From Rhytidiadelphus loreus (Eukaryota; Streptophyta; Bryopsida; Hypnales; Hylocomiaceae): DNA of 64,000 bases. Shown in pieces: positions 13,363 through 25,400 of the stretch. The translations under genes and the position numbers were made by a program. How positions within the stretch are numbered: position 1 is the first letter of the stretch; every line of letters begins with the position of its first letter. The stretch spans positions 74,009,348 through 74,073,347 of the forward strand of contig OX344764.1 in the NCBI GenBank assembly GCA_947034895.1, given 5' to 3'. The notes under the pieces were generated by a model. It was not told where the DNA came from and ran no database searches. It was given only the letters and a program-made list of their open reading frames with translations.

Positions 13363-14284
13363 CCCCTAAAGGACCATTGTCCCCTCGTGGAACAAAATGG
13401 ATTTCGGGCAGGTTCCTATGATCTCAATTTTTTATGAAACTTTTTGAAACTTTCTCATAAGATAGAAAAGCTTATTAGCTTTGTGAGAATATAAATTTTA
13501 TTTCAATTGGTGCCTGGGAACAAAAGTTATGGCATCTTAAACATAATTTTCATGTCAATGGGCAAAAAAAGAAATCTACAAAAATTTGAAATTAATTTTT
13601 TAGTTTTTTTCTTCTTAAAGAATATATTTTTTTTCTACATGTGAAGCTTTGATTCATTCCATTTGGATTAGTAATGTGAAAGTTATGAACAATCTTATTT
13701 TTCGGGCAATTTGAGCATCTTCTTGAAAAAATAACTTATAGGATTGAATTTTGAATGCAATTTTCACAATTTTTCAAAAAAAATTGTTTGACAAGGTTAA
13801 GTTTTCTATTTAGAACAATCTCACCATTGAGATTATTGTATTTCAATCCCATTTTAGAGCTATTAACAATTTAGTTTTTCTTTCAATCTTGAACCTACTT
13901 CTACTTAACAATTTTTTAAAGAATGAGAATCAAGCGTATGTTTTTTTTATTTTTTTTTTAGACTTTCAACTCAATTCTTCAACACAAAAATTCAAGGTCC
14001 ATGGTGCAAAAAAATTCCACAAATGGCATTCAAAGTCATCTGAAATTGCAGGCTAGTGTTCAAAAAAACTTTCTTTTTTCAACTTTGAATGCTAATATCT
14101 TTCAATCTGTACGGTCAAACTCCATGAAATTTTTACCACATGATCATCGACTAGTAAAGTACAATATCCTAAAGTTAGATTATATTATATATATATATAT
14201 ATATATATTTATTTAGGATGAATGCTGTAGAAATGACAGTTTTGAGTATTTTTTGATAGAAGAATGGTCCTGGTCCTTTAGGGG
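13363..14284. mobile_element. Non-autonomous TTAA-flanked (piggyBac-like) element, 922 bp
   Basis: TTAA lies on both sides (13359-13362 and 14285-14288). The terminal inverted repeats share a perfect 14-bp CCCCTAAAGGACCA. The interior is AT-rich, holds a TA microsatellite near 14180-14210 and has no transposase frame. TTAA duplication plus a CCC-starting end is the signature of the piggyBac superfamily; the assignment is by ends only. Interior stretches resemble, in reverse orientation, sequence near 41500-41790 and 58780-58900, suggesting relatives. Confidence 0.7.
14178..14211. repeat. TA dinucleotide microsatellite
   Basis: An almost pure run of alternating T and A near the right end of the 13363-14284 element. 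Confidence 0.8.
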
Positions 14285-15700
14285 TTAAAGTTTCTAATAG
14301 GTGCATCTTTGAAGTGCCTTCAGAAAGACTCAAACTTAATCATTTATATTAAAGTCTAAATTTATGAATTTCACTCTAAATATGCAAATTTGGGTCACCA
14401 TTTGATTGAACAATGATTTTTCAAAGTACAATCAAATAAACTTTATCCAAAATTGACCCAAAGTTTTTATAAATAAAAGCTCTACATTCTAGACATGGAT
14501 TTGTTAAGTGTAACTTTTAGAAAATTTTGTACAAAAAAATTCCCCAACAAGAAAAGCAAAGTCTGATAAAGAATATCCAATTCGACCAAAACACTTGACA
14601 ATAAGAGAATTCCCTAACAACAACAACAATTGAAAATCTAGATGTTTAATTTTCAAACATGGATAAAAAGTTTATAATATCTTATTATTAATAAGCAAGC
14701 TTCCATAATGCAATTAAACCCTAAGAAATATGAAGAATCCACTCAAAAATTGATATGACTGTTGATGGGGTTTCATGAACTTTGATGGATAGATTCATTG
14801 ATGAATGAACTAATTCATGATGAAATGTACACTAGTATGCAAGTAAAAGATTACTTGGAGATAGATATATGTGGATGATGAACTTGTGCACTAAAGTGAG
14901 ACAACTTCATTTAGATGACAAGTGCATTTGAATTAAACACCATCTTCATAAAGACAAGCTTGTTGGTACTTAGAGTTAGACAATTCACTAAGTTGCTTTT
15001 TAACCAATTGTGGTAGATACGTTTTTCTTCTAATGATAGAACTAAGAATAGAAAATAATAATAGATTAGACATCTTTTACTATATAAGATGAAGTTTAGG
15101 AGTGAGGAGATATATTTTCTTAGAGATTTATCCCTTTCTATAATTGGGTGGTTTGAACTTATTTTTGAAAGTATATTTTGTATGTATATATGTGTTCTTG
15201 TTTGAAATCAATTGTAATTTGAAGTTACAAGTTGTGGGAAGTTTGTAATAGACACAATTTTAGGCAAAGCATTCCTAATTATGTGCACCTATTATTGTCA
15301 CCAATTCCAACTCATCATATTTTCTACTATTAAATATATATATTATTTTTATTGGATCTTATTGCCAATTGTAAGAGGATTCCAATGCACTTTACCATGC
15401 ATTACTTAGATTTTATATGAATAAGTCATGAATTTTCAAAGGACCATCTCTAAGTGTACCCAAAATCAACAATAGATTCTCTCTCACAAACTTTCATGTT
15501 TTGAATGAGCACATCTTGTGTAATCAATATCTAAAACAAAGTGAAGCTTTTTGGTCCAAATGCAGATGTCTCATTTTAGGGGCCAAGGCAAAGAGATTCA
15601 AAAGAATGCGGCAAAGAATAAGGGGCAATTTTTACATTTACACTAAGTTGGGGCAACGAGGGGTCAATCCTCCTTGGCCCATGGCCCATTTTGGGTAGAT
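14285..15700. other. AT-rich intergenic DNA, no gene seen
   Basis: AT-rich, stop-rich sequence between a TTAA-flanked element and the promoter region of the Topors-like gene. Short frames only. Confidence 0.5.
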
Positions 15701-15702
15701 TG

Positions 15703-16052
15703 GATACCCTTCACAAAGGTTAAATTCGACAGAAATTGAAAAAAAGTGACACATATATGGTCTGAGGGGACGTGGACCCGTGAGAGAATCTGACGTGGAA
15801 ACTCAATTTCGTCCACTGACGTAAAGACCTTCTCGAACCGACGTATTTTTGTTCTTCGTTATTCGCTTGATTATTAGGGTTTGAGGAGAGTGATGAACTC
15901 TGCTTGATTTCGCGCAACGATCATTTCGTTGAAGAAATTGAAGAATCTCACGAACGACGACGCTCGAGCTCACTCACTGCTCTCTGACGAAGCTGCTTCT
16001 GTAGGGTTTCAAAGCAATGGAGTGGCTGCTGTTTTGAGGCCCTCGTTATGCC
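15703..16052 (+). promoter_or_regulatory. Promoter/leader of the Topors-like gene with four ACGT cores, partly repeat-derived
   Basis: Immediately upstream of the ATG at 16053. Four ACGT cores lie within 80 bp: GGACGTGG (15768-15775), TGACGTGG (15791-15798), TGACGTAA (15817-15824) and CGACGTAT (15839-15846). ACGT cores are the known binding motif of plant bZIP factors. The block 15703-15840 also resembles 44418-44575, so part of this promoter appears to derive from a dispersed repeat. The leader contains several short out-of-frame reading frames. Confidence 0.5.
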
Positions 16053-19000
16053 ATGGCTACATCGCGCAATGTTTGGTTGCCGGGTGCCGCTGTCTGGGCC
16101 TGTTTGCCTCACTCGTCGGAGCTTCTCTCCTCTCCTGCTCGAGACCAGGCTTCTTTGAAAAGCCAGAATGCTCGATCTTACGACCGGGAGCTTCATGGCG
16201 AGCTTCCGCGGAAGCGACGGAAAGGTCCGAGTCCGCGCGCGTCCTCAGATTTCGTTTCTGACAAGGAGAGTAGACCGGAAAAGTTCGCTCTTATGGACGC
16301 CGAAGCTGATGCACCGGGTTTAGGGTTGACGATTGAGAGTAAGGTACGTTGAGCTACGACCAAGCGTCCACCCTGCATCGTGCCCTACTAAATCCAGACA
16401 GTGAATGGATACTCATTGCAAGATAGACAATTCTAGGCACCAAAAGTAGCGCACGCATTCAGAAATCTTCCGCTTGATCTTTGAATTCGACCACTTCTAA
16501 TATTTGGAGTCTCAGTATGCCTGTTTTTCTACTCGTGACTAAGAAAGGAGACCTCACTTACACATAATTATGGCTTTAAGTGAAATTGGCTTGGAAGTAG
16601 CTCATTCTACCTTAAGATACGAGGTGATGACCAAGGTGCATCTTCTTCTTCTTCTTCTTAGGAAGTCACCATGTGCCCGATTTGCCTTTGCGACATCGAG
16701 GAAGCAGGAGGAGCGGTCCTGCAATGGTGCATGCACCAGTTCTGCGCCCACTGTATCGAGGAGTGGAGTCGAGTTCGCCGATTGTGTCCGTTGTGCAAAG
16801 CTGAATATCGCGGGTGGTACTATGACGTTCAATCGAATAGCAAATTTCAGGAGAGAATCTTGCCACCTGTTGCAGAGTTAAGCACTCGAGGAGACACGGC
16901 TGCAAGTCATGCACTCTCGAGGTTTCATGTTTGGAGGGACTCCAGGTGAGTTGCATGCAGCATGACAATATTGAATTTGGGAGTCCGGTAAACTAGTGGA
17001 CACAGTTAGTGTATTTTTTAAAGCCAAAGGTCAATGTGATCAACTCTTAGGGAACCCTTTCTCTGAATTTTTTATTCAAACCTAATTCATCAAATCCGTA
17101 TCACGAATCCACTTGCTCCCCCCGTAGAGCGTGTGATTTATGAGGGTCCGCCAATCTACTAAGTAGCCTTGAATTGGAAATTGATCGATTTATGTTTGGT
17201 GTCGGTCTTTGTTCTCACTGTTCCTTTTTCCCGAGGGCACTGTACTGTGATGTCAACATCTACAGCATGCGAGTTTAGTTGAGCTGTCTATTATGCAGTA
17301 TATTTCTCGTGGTTTGTAGTTTCTAGCCTTGTGATATACTGTAATATTTTATATATCCTATCACTACGTTAACAATTCTTGTTCATAAGGACTTCTTCAA
17401 TCAATTATGTATGAGCTACACGTTCATTCTATGTTTCATGATCCATGATTTATTGTTAAGTACCAGAAATGTACTTGGTTCAACCTTGAGATCACTATCG
17501 AAGGAGAAGCAATTAAAGATTAACTTTTGATTGAATAGCGAGTCGATCAACAAGTGGCTTGGGAACTTAGGTTTTCCTGTTTTTTGCTAAATGGTGTTCC
17601 AAATCTTATCCATTCAGAGGTACACTAAGACATAGTGTTTGGGTTAGCGTATGAAATAGTGTATCATACTCCAAATAGAATAACAGTGTAGTTATCACGA
17701 ATTTTTGTTTAACAACTCTCGGTAGAGTGATTTACAAAATTCTTGATTCTCTAATTGAACGATTGCATCTACAGACGTCAGGAGAGGGGTAGAGGAAGGA
17801 TGCCAAGTAGGCGTCAGGGTGTAGCACCGGGTACAGCAGCAGCCAGCAGTTCAGGACAATCTATGCCGTTTCCAACGCAGCGTTCTTTTGGTCTTCCTAA
17901 GGAGTATCAAGGTGCTCAAGCGATGAGAATTCTTGAGGAACAAGCTGCAGCGAAAACCTTGGAATGGCGAAAAAGGTTTGCCATTAATGCATTTGTAATG
18001 CTGTGTTTCATTCGAGTAGAAGCCCTCAGTATGTGCTCCTATATTCGAGCAGTTTGGGATGTTGGCTGCGTTTGCTATATCATGTCCATGTGAATGAGAT
18101 TTTTTTTCTTGGATACTGCTTGAGAACTTTTTCTGACTACTGACATGGTTATGTGCAGCATATACAACAGAAATTTGATAGCTCGTCCTTTTGAACTTCG
18201 AAAAAAATCGACGGGCACCAAGGTTTGTTGCCAGATTTCCTCTAAGCCTGCCCAGGGTGTCACTAATGCTGAGGGTGATCCATTCTTTAATCACTTTGGG
18301 TACCCCATTCATTTTAATGTCTTAATTTAACTACGTTTAGAATATATTATCTTAGGCTATGCGACAAGATTTCAAGAGGTCTGGATTTCCCTGAATTTGA
18401 TGCGTTTAGTTTTCTGGTTCTTTTTGTACATGGATTGTGACCTGACAACCTGTCAATATCGCAAATTCAGGATGCAAGAGCCGAACGGAGGTTGGAGCCC
18501 TGGGTTCGTCGTGAATTGCAAGCTGTGCTGCCTAACTCAGATCATGATTTCTTAATTCGTTTGGTTCTGGGACTTTGGTTTGGGACGGAGCGTGACGCTA
18601 TTCTCAGGCGTGAAAGGCCGGGGAGGTCAGGTGGACCAAGTACTAGGCATGTAACAGGGTCGACTGAAGTTGAAGGTGCAGTAGAGAAAGCCATTAACGA
18701 GCTGAAGCGATTTCTTGGGGATAAAGCTGAAGTTTTCTGGCATGAGTTGCGGTAAGCCCTGCTCCAATGTGAAGTAGGGTTGGTACATTTCGCATGATTA
18801 TCCACGGTTTTATTTAGCTGTTCTATTTAGTGTTCAGAACTAAGGCTATCTCGTAGCATTGACCGGCAATTGCCTTGAACCGTAAATCTCTTTTTGGACG
18901 GGAAATTATTATATGCTTCACTGATGAGGCATTATGATATGAAGTTAGGAACAGGAGAATTATGAATGCTCTGGGCACTTCAGTTGCTGTTTTTTAAAGT

Positions 19001-19469
19001 ATTTGTGATTTGAGATTTGTGACATGTAGCTCGTGTGATTTGCTGGTGCAGTTGTTTCGCAGAGAGTCCTTTCACAATGCGAGAATATGATACAATCGTC
19101 GTGTATAGCAGACATGACAATTCGAGGCGTCCTATTATCAAGGTAGATAGGAGATCTTCATGTCAAGACAGGTCAAGACGGGGATCAGAGCCTGCCTTAT
19201 CCAGGTCGACTTCAATGCCTCTTCACAATGAAGGCCCAGCTCATCTCGAGAATAATCAACAAATTCTCATAGACGGAAGACACCCCATTTCACACAGTTG
19301 TGCCGCTGAAGGTGTCCATGGCAACTCAGAGCAACAGCAGCAGGTGACTTGTAGAGATAGTTCCCAGGCTTTGTTGAACAGGAGATTGAGGGCAGATCTA
19401 CGAAAGAAACGTCAACATATGGATGTAATTCCAATTGCTGAGGATCGTTGGCAGCTCTCATATTGCTAA
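16053..19469 (+). CDS. TOPORS: Topors-type RING E3 ubiquitin ligase, 6 exons
   Basis: Exons 16053-16343, 16662-16945, 17775-17975, 18159-18222, 18471-18751 and 19052-19469 join in phase through GT-AG introns to give 512 aa. The start was chosen for its strong context (GCCATGGCT). Residues 1-97 are basic and Ser-rich with an RKRRK nuclear-signal-like patch. A C3HC4 RING follows: C102, C105, C120, H122, C125, C128, C139, C142, with EEWSR between the fourth and last zinc-ligand pairs as in Topors. After it come GWYYDVQSNSKFQERILPP, an RNLIARPFELR segment, and a PWI-like domain in exon 5 beginning LEPWVRRELQAVLP. The C-terminus is rich in Ser/Arg and polar residues. Animal Topors is a nuclear ubiquitin/SUMO ligase; a ubiquitin-ligase role here is inferred from the intact RING. 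The substrate is unknown. Confidence 0.87.
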
Positions 19470-21511
19470 TAGTGAATCATTCTCCAGTTTTGGCTGAAGG
19501 TGTTCCAGAAAGTGTATAATAAAAATGTTTATATATTATTTTTCATGATATGTTTGGAGATTTTCGGAGTGAATTATAAAACACATAACTATTGGGGGTC
19601 ATAATCAGTATAATTTTAATCAAAACAATTTTAATTTTAAAATTCATGAATTTTTTACCATAGCATTCCAAAAATAAGTCTCATTCCACTTAATAAAGAA
19701 TTTTGAAGATTTTAGCCTTGTGTTAAGTTCTTTTTACCCCAAAAAAATTGTGAACTAAATTTTAAAAATATCTAAATTTTATTTAAAATTTTATTCAAAA
19801 TGGTCTTATAAAAGTGTGTTATTGTACCTCAATATGTCCAAAATTTGTTGAAAAAAATTTGGTTTCTCAATTAGTTATGGCAATTTTGAAGTATATAAAA
19901 AATTATGAGAGACATTGTATTTGACATGTGATTTCATCTCTGAAAAATGAGCTCAATAGATTTCACTAATAAACAAAGAAATGGAGGACATGGAGTAAAA
20001 TACTTCCAAATATCAAACCAAATGGTTATGGGCTCTATCTCCTTTAGAGGTTAAGCACTTCTTACTCATCAATATAGTCATTAATAAAAATTGTTTTTTT
20101 AAAACTCAAGCATTACTTAGATAAGTGGTAAGTTATTCAAACAAAAGACCACCAAGAAAAATTCTATTTAAAACTCAAATAAATTATTCAAACAAAAGGA
20201 CTACTAGAAGAATTCTATTCAACATCCCAAATACAAACTTTAAATCAATTAATTTTAAATGTTTTTTAAAAATGTTTTCAAGTCACAAATTGCTAATTTT
20301 TTTTATTAAATTGTCACCACATTACAACAATAAATCACAATTTAGTACAATAGGAATTTAGGACAATACTAAATTGGTACAATAAAATAATATTGATTAT
20401 TTTTAATTAACTAATGACATGCATTAATTATTCTACCTTACAATAATTTAAACAACACATTAAAAAATTCACAAACATTTAACAAAAGTTACAATGGTCA
20501 CCACTTTCGAAAATGCCTCCAAATGTTGCTAAGAATATTTTCAATATGTTGACAATAAAAACTAACAAAATACCCATCATTGAGAAAAAGTATTAAGGTA
20601 TCTTCACCCTTTTGCAACACCAACCTTTTGCTATGAGCTAAAATAGAGTTCTTCATAACCACTCATTGACCCAAATATGACAAAGTGTTTGTTCAAACAA
20701 GTTAAAGAGTTATTTTAAACAACCAATGAAAGTTGAAGCATTTTGTACTTCAAGGATGGCCAATTAAAAGTAGTTTAGTGTCAATAACAGGTGTTCCATC
20801 AATCAGACTTGCATATTTTGAACCATCCCTAGCACTAGAATATTAGATATTCAAAGACACTTCCCAGAATAACAATCACGAGTCAACAATTGAAAGTGCC
20901 TTAATCTGTTGTCGCCTACCACCTTTCTACAATATGTTAGAATAAAGACTCGAAGTTCTACAGTCTGTAATCGCCTGCCACCTTCGGAGGTTGAATTTCT
21001 AAACCAGCTATTCTAAATTTCCATTGCAATGACATTTGGGGTTGTCTTCCATCAATCCACTGCATCCAAAATTTTCAACAATTTCAGATGCATGACAAGA
21101 AGTGAATGTGAAAACAAAGATAACCTTTGAGCATTGAACTATCAGATTACAAATTAACCCTTACACGCTCAACACTTAACATACAATTTTTGAAATAGTT
21201 GGTTTAGAGAATGAATTGAAAGCCTTACAATGCACAAATTTCCACCCATTGACTATTGATTGATTCTACAATTTTGTGCTTTTATCCCACATCCCAAGGC
21301 TGATCAGATTTAATGAAGGTCCAAATGAGTAAGTAAAGGAATGAGCCATCCATTCAAAATTGGCCAACTCACACCATGGTACAGAAACTACATTAATCTT
21401 ACTACACAATTAATGAACAAACAAAAAGCTGAACAGAGAATTTCATTAAGACCAAACATATTGTATGGTATAAGAAACCGTAGGCCATTTTGGGCTGCTC
21501 TGAGCGTTTAA
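19470..21511. other. Intergenic DNA, 3' flank of the Topors-like gene
   Basis: AT-rich with short random frames. It includes the dispersed repeat at about 19800-20055. Around 20900-20990 a short motif resembling TCGCCTGCCACCTT occurs twice. No gene recognised. Confidence 0.5.
19800..20055. repeat. Dispersed repeat copy (partner at about 60745-60980)
   Basis: Shares a long, gapped similarity in the same orientation with about 60745-60980. Shared words include ACATGTGATTTC and AACAAAGAAATGGAG (AGCAAAGAAATGGAG in the partner), followed by a related GGCTC..TCC..TTT end. It is non-coding and no ends were defined. Confidence 0.5.
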
Positions 21512-21752
21512 CCCCTGAGCGCCCAGAGCAAATTCACTGAAATCCATACCTTTTCCACTTCAATCCACTCAAGCTTTCTTCTAAGAAGAGATCCACATAA
21601 TCCAACTGTACCGATTGATATTCAAGAGGGACCAAGAGGTGTGAAGAAAAGGACTTGTCCTTTGACCGTACTACTCAAAAGATTATGATGGTCAAACAAG
21701 AACGTTTTTCAAAATAGAGAGGCCAGATTTTGGCCTCTTGGGCGCTCAGGGG
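21512..21752. mobile_element. TTAA-flanked piggyBac-like MITE, 241 bp
   Basis: TTAA at 21508-21511 and 21753-21756 flanks perfect 14-bp terminal inverted repeats CCCCTGAGCGCCCA. The interior has no coding capacity. This is one of the cleanest TTAA elements in the window. It lies between the Topors-like gene and the end of the methyltransferase gene. Confidence 0.8.
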
Positions 21753-21756
21753 TTAA

Positions 21757-22403
21757 GGGTTAAGAGCTGGTGGCTGCTTGATAAACTGCTTTGGATCCCG
21801 CTTCCGCTTAGCCACTCTCTTGCTTGGCCTCTCAATTTGCTGTTAGATACGACCAATCACAAAAATATGAGTGATCAGTGGAGAAAAATCGAGCTGCAAT
21901 ATCTTCACAAATACAAATTTTGTTCTTTGGACAAATATTCCTCAAGCCAGAGAAACACAATACAGGACACCAAACACTACACTGATAGAAAAAACAGCTA
22001 GTCTCGAGGAATAAAACAGTCAACCTGTATCGGGGCAGGTTCCGTGGTCCGGCGAACTACAAATACGTCAACCTTCAATCCCTGAACAGCAGTTGAGTTT
22101 TTAATAAGAATATTTTCTAGGATGCAAGTGCAGAAAAGGTCGAGCCCAATTAATGCTTCACAGAACTCTTGAGTATTGATTTAGCTTGGCATTTGTGCAG
22201 TGGGATCTAAGAGGATTTTTTCGTATCTCAAAGATTCCGATGTTACCCTGATTCGTTTTACAGACAACGTTTCTAGGCCGGAATGCAGATGCGGAAACCA
22301 CCATACACAAGCACCGCAGGTACCTAGCTTTTGGGAAGATTCAGATAATTAAATAGTACAGAAAAGTATACAAACGGTACAATGAAAATCAGGCCTGACA
22401 TTT
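21757..22403 (-). other. Downstream flank / probable 3' UTR of the methyltransferase gene
   Basis: Sequence following the minus-strand stop at 22404-22406, with more balanced composition than flanking repeats. Frames on both strands are short and unrecognised. No poly(A) signal was fixed. Confidence 0.35.
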
Positions 22404-25400
22404 CTAGTGGGAACAAAATACTTGAAGAGCACACTGGCAATTCACCTCCATGTACACATAGAACTGTTGTTGCAGATTCAAGTACGCTTTCTGATTGACC
22501 AATATTTCCTCTTTCATAGTCTTGCTCTGAGCCATCAGCACTGCGACCCCTGTACATCAAATCTTAACACATTAACACAATATGAAGTGTTACATCTAAG
22601 CATTTGATACATAACCAATTAAGTACGCAAGGCTATGACGTGGAAGCGGACTCGCAAGTTACAATTAAATCTTACAGAATAAATAAGCTTGTCAAATATT
22701 CATACCCCACTTCCAGACCAAGATGCAGAATCGTGTTTAATTTCATGAACGCACAAAATCAACATTTCTACAGCATGTCGAATAAGCATGTCGAACACAC
22801 ATTCTCTGCAAAGCCTACGTTATCATCTGTAACCTATGAGTTTCTCAAGCATTGAAAACATATATGAACTGGAATTTACACAACCAAGGCGTCAGCATAA
22901 ATTAGAGTCAAATTGGTGACTACTGTACCAATTAAGTCTATATACATCTCAATTACTTGACTCTCCAATTAGTTTAAGTTTTCGTCTGGCGGATCAATAT
23001 AGATGACGTCGGACCCACCTGAATCAGGTCTTAGAACGCGTACAACCTACACAAATAGTAAGTGAACAGTGCAACAAGTCAGCCTTGAGGTCGAAACAAA
23101 TATTACGTTTACGCCTATCGCGAGTCACGCATGACTCCAATTGTGCTTTTCCACCTCAATACCGTGGCACACAAGGTTTTAAAGAGTGTCATGTTCGGTA
23201 AAAATATTAGGATCTCCGAAACTCAAATGCTCCTGACACTCATCCCACGTGCTCATTTTCACTAATGAAATGGATGAGTGGGCTACGGCACATGTCATAA
23301 GTAATACTCAGTATTTGGATCTTGACCCTAAGGAGCAACAGCCAGCTAAGTACTAGTGACCTGCCTATTTATTACAAATACAGTCGCACAAGAAGGAAAT
23401 TTAAAACAAACCTATTTGGAAGTGAGGTGAAGACGAGCCCAACCTGTTTAACAACCCTTGGGCAAAGAACCTCCCTAACCTTGTGGTTGCCTGCACGGAT
23501 TCCAACAGAACAGTAACTAGTGTGGCAGCAGACTCTGGACCAATACAGTTATATACGTATGGAATGAAATGGGCTACTTCTGTTAGTCCAGGGTGTAATT
23601 ATATGCAGAGACATGTAGAGACATGTAGAGATGATCACCACAACGGTTTCCAAATGGCATATCACATATAACTCGATCAATGCTTGCAGTTCGCAATGGA
23701 AGCATTGATGCATCCCACCGAATTACGTCTGAAGGTCCTGCAGATTCATCAGCTGCAAGAAAGATGGTCACACCCATATTTAATTGACAATATTCTGGGC
23801 ATTGAAACATAGGATTATGAAAGAAAGTCTTATTGCCCCTGGGTCTAGAATTGCTGCAAAAGACTGCTTGATGACTCTGAGGAGGGTGGCGCTCTCATTC
23901 CCTTAAAATTCCTCTAGCTGAAATGTGGCTGAGAATGACTATGAACCACACTCTTACCAAGGGAGTTCAAACGTGCTGCATCAACTGCAGTATCTACGAA
24001 GTCACCAGCAAGACCCATCACCCTTGTTCCCAGCCAATTGCTGGCCTCCAAAGGTATAGTCCCACAGCCACACCTGCACAGGAATATGCGAAAACTCCAT
24101 GTCTCAACATCATCCAAATAGAATACATAAAACAGTCTTTTCAAGTTTATTGCAAACGCACAGAATATGGCCAGTACCAAGCACAACTTTTGCTGCCACA
24201 AGGTGGAGCAAGTGGAGCAAGCGTACATGGGATCGAGGACAATGTCGCCAGGCTGGACGTCAGCTAGCTGCAAAAGCCCATATGCTGTGCTGTCATAAGA
24301 CCAAATCTCACATAATGAAAACTCCGATACTCAATAAGCATTACAACAAACCCTGCTCTCTCGTCAAATACAAATGCTTGTGCCCATAACATGTGTTTAC
24401 ACAAGGTCGTGTGCATCATAAAATCAAAGTCTCAAATTTCAGTCAAGCAAAGACACAGGTTGAATATTAATAAAAAGAAGAAATTACTATCTCCAGAAAA
24501 AGCACTCACACACTCAAAAAGTATCATAAATAATAGCAATAGCCTGTAAACTGATTAATAGTATTAACCACTCCACTCAAACAATATGAGATTTCAGCGA
24601 CAGTTTTGTTCAAGGACAACTTTCATGAAGAGATATCAACGTGCAATCATGTGTTGTAAAAAACTGGCTCGGTACCGTGCCTGACGAAGAGAACTAAAAT
24701 CAACATTCAAATGTAACAATACTAATGAGAGGCGTTCAGATTGCATACCTGGGCTTCAGGGAAGTCTGCACTAATGCTTTTCGGTATGGTCTACGGGAGT
24801 AGAGCTGCCAGACAACAATTAAGACAGAAAACTTTATTGTACAAAATATATTCATAACTGACTTAAACCACTCATACACAGGATTCAACAGACTTTTCAT
24901 TTACCTTCATACTTACGTATTAAGAAGGTACTAACTAGATCTACCATGAAATACCAGAAGTTACTACATTAATAGACTAAAACATTTCGAGGAATCAGTG
25001 ATGTGGATACCTGAAAGTCTAAGCAAAATATAAGAAAAAAATTCCACAAACTTGGAAGAAACTGGAAACGGTTCTAAAAGACGTGGAGTTTGAGCTTGAT
25101 TCTTTGGTTCGAACCTGAGCATCAGCACGGCTTGGCCTATCCGCAGTCCTCTTCTTCTTGATCGACTTAGCCTGTCCTTCTACGTCTTCTTCTTCAGATG
25201 CATGAGCTTTGTCGATCATGCTTTCGTTTTGCAAATTTTTCGTCTTCTTCTTGTTGCCACTGAGATAGAGTATAGAAATCGAAGCAAGTTTGATTTCAAC
25301 GATCCTCTACAGGCTTCATGTCATATCTACTCAGAAGGATATTTCGAATCTAGAACTACGGATTGAAGCATGAAGAACAGCACATTCAAATTATCGACAC

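Noticed and set aside
23019..23046. Read-through of the VVRVLRPDS exon to a nearby stop as the methyltransferase end
   Set aside because: A donor at TCAG|GTGGGT joins in phase to a downstream exon that continues the family C-terminus, so the spliced ending is preferred.
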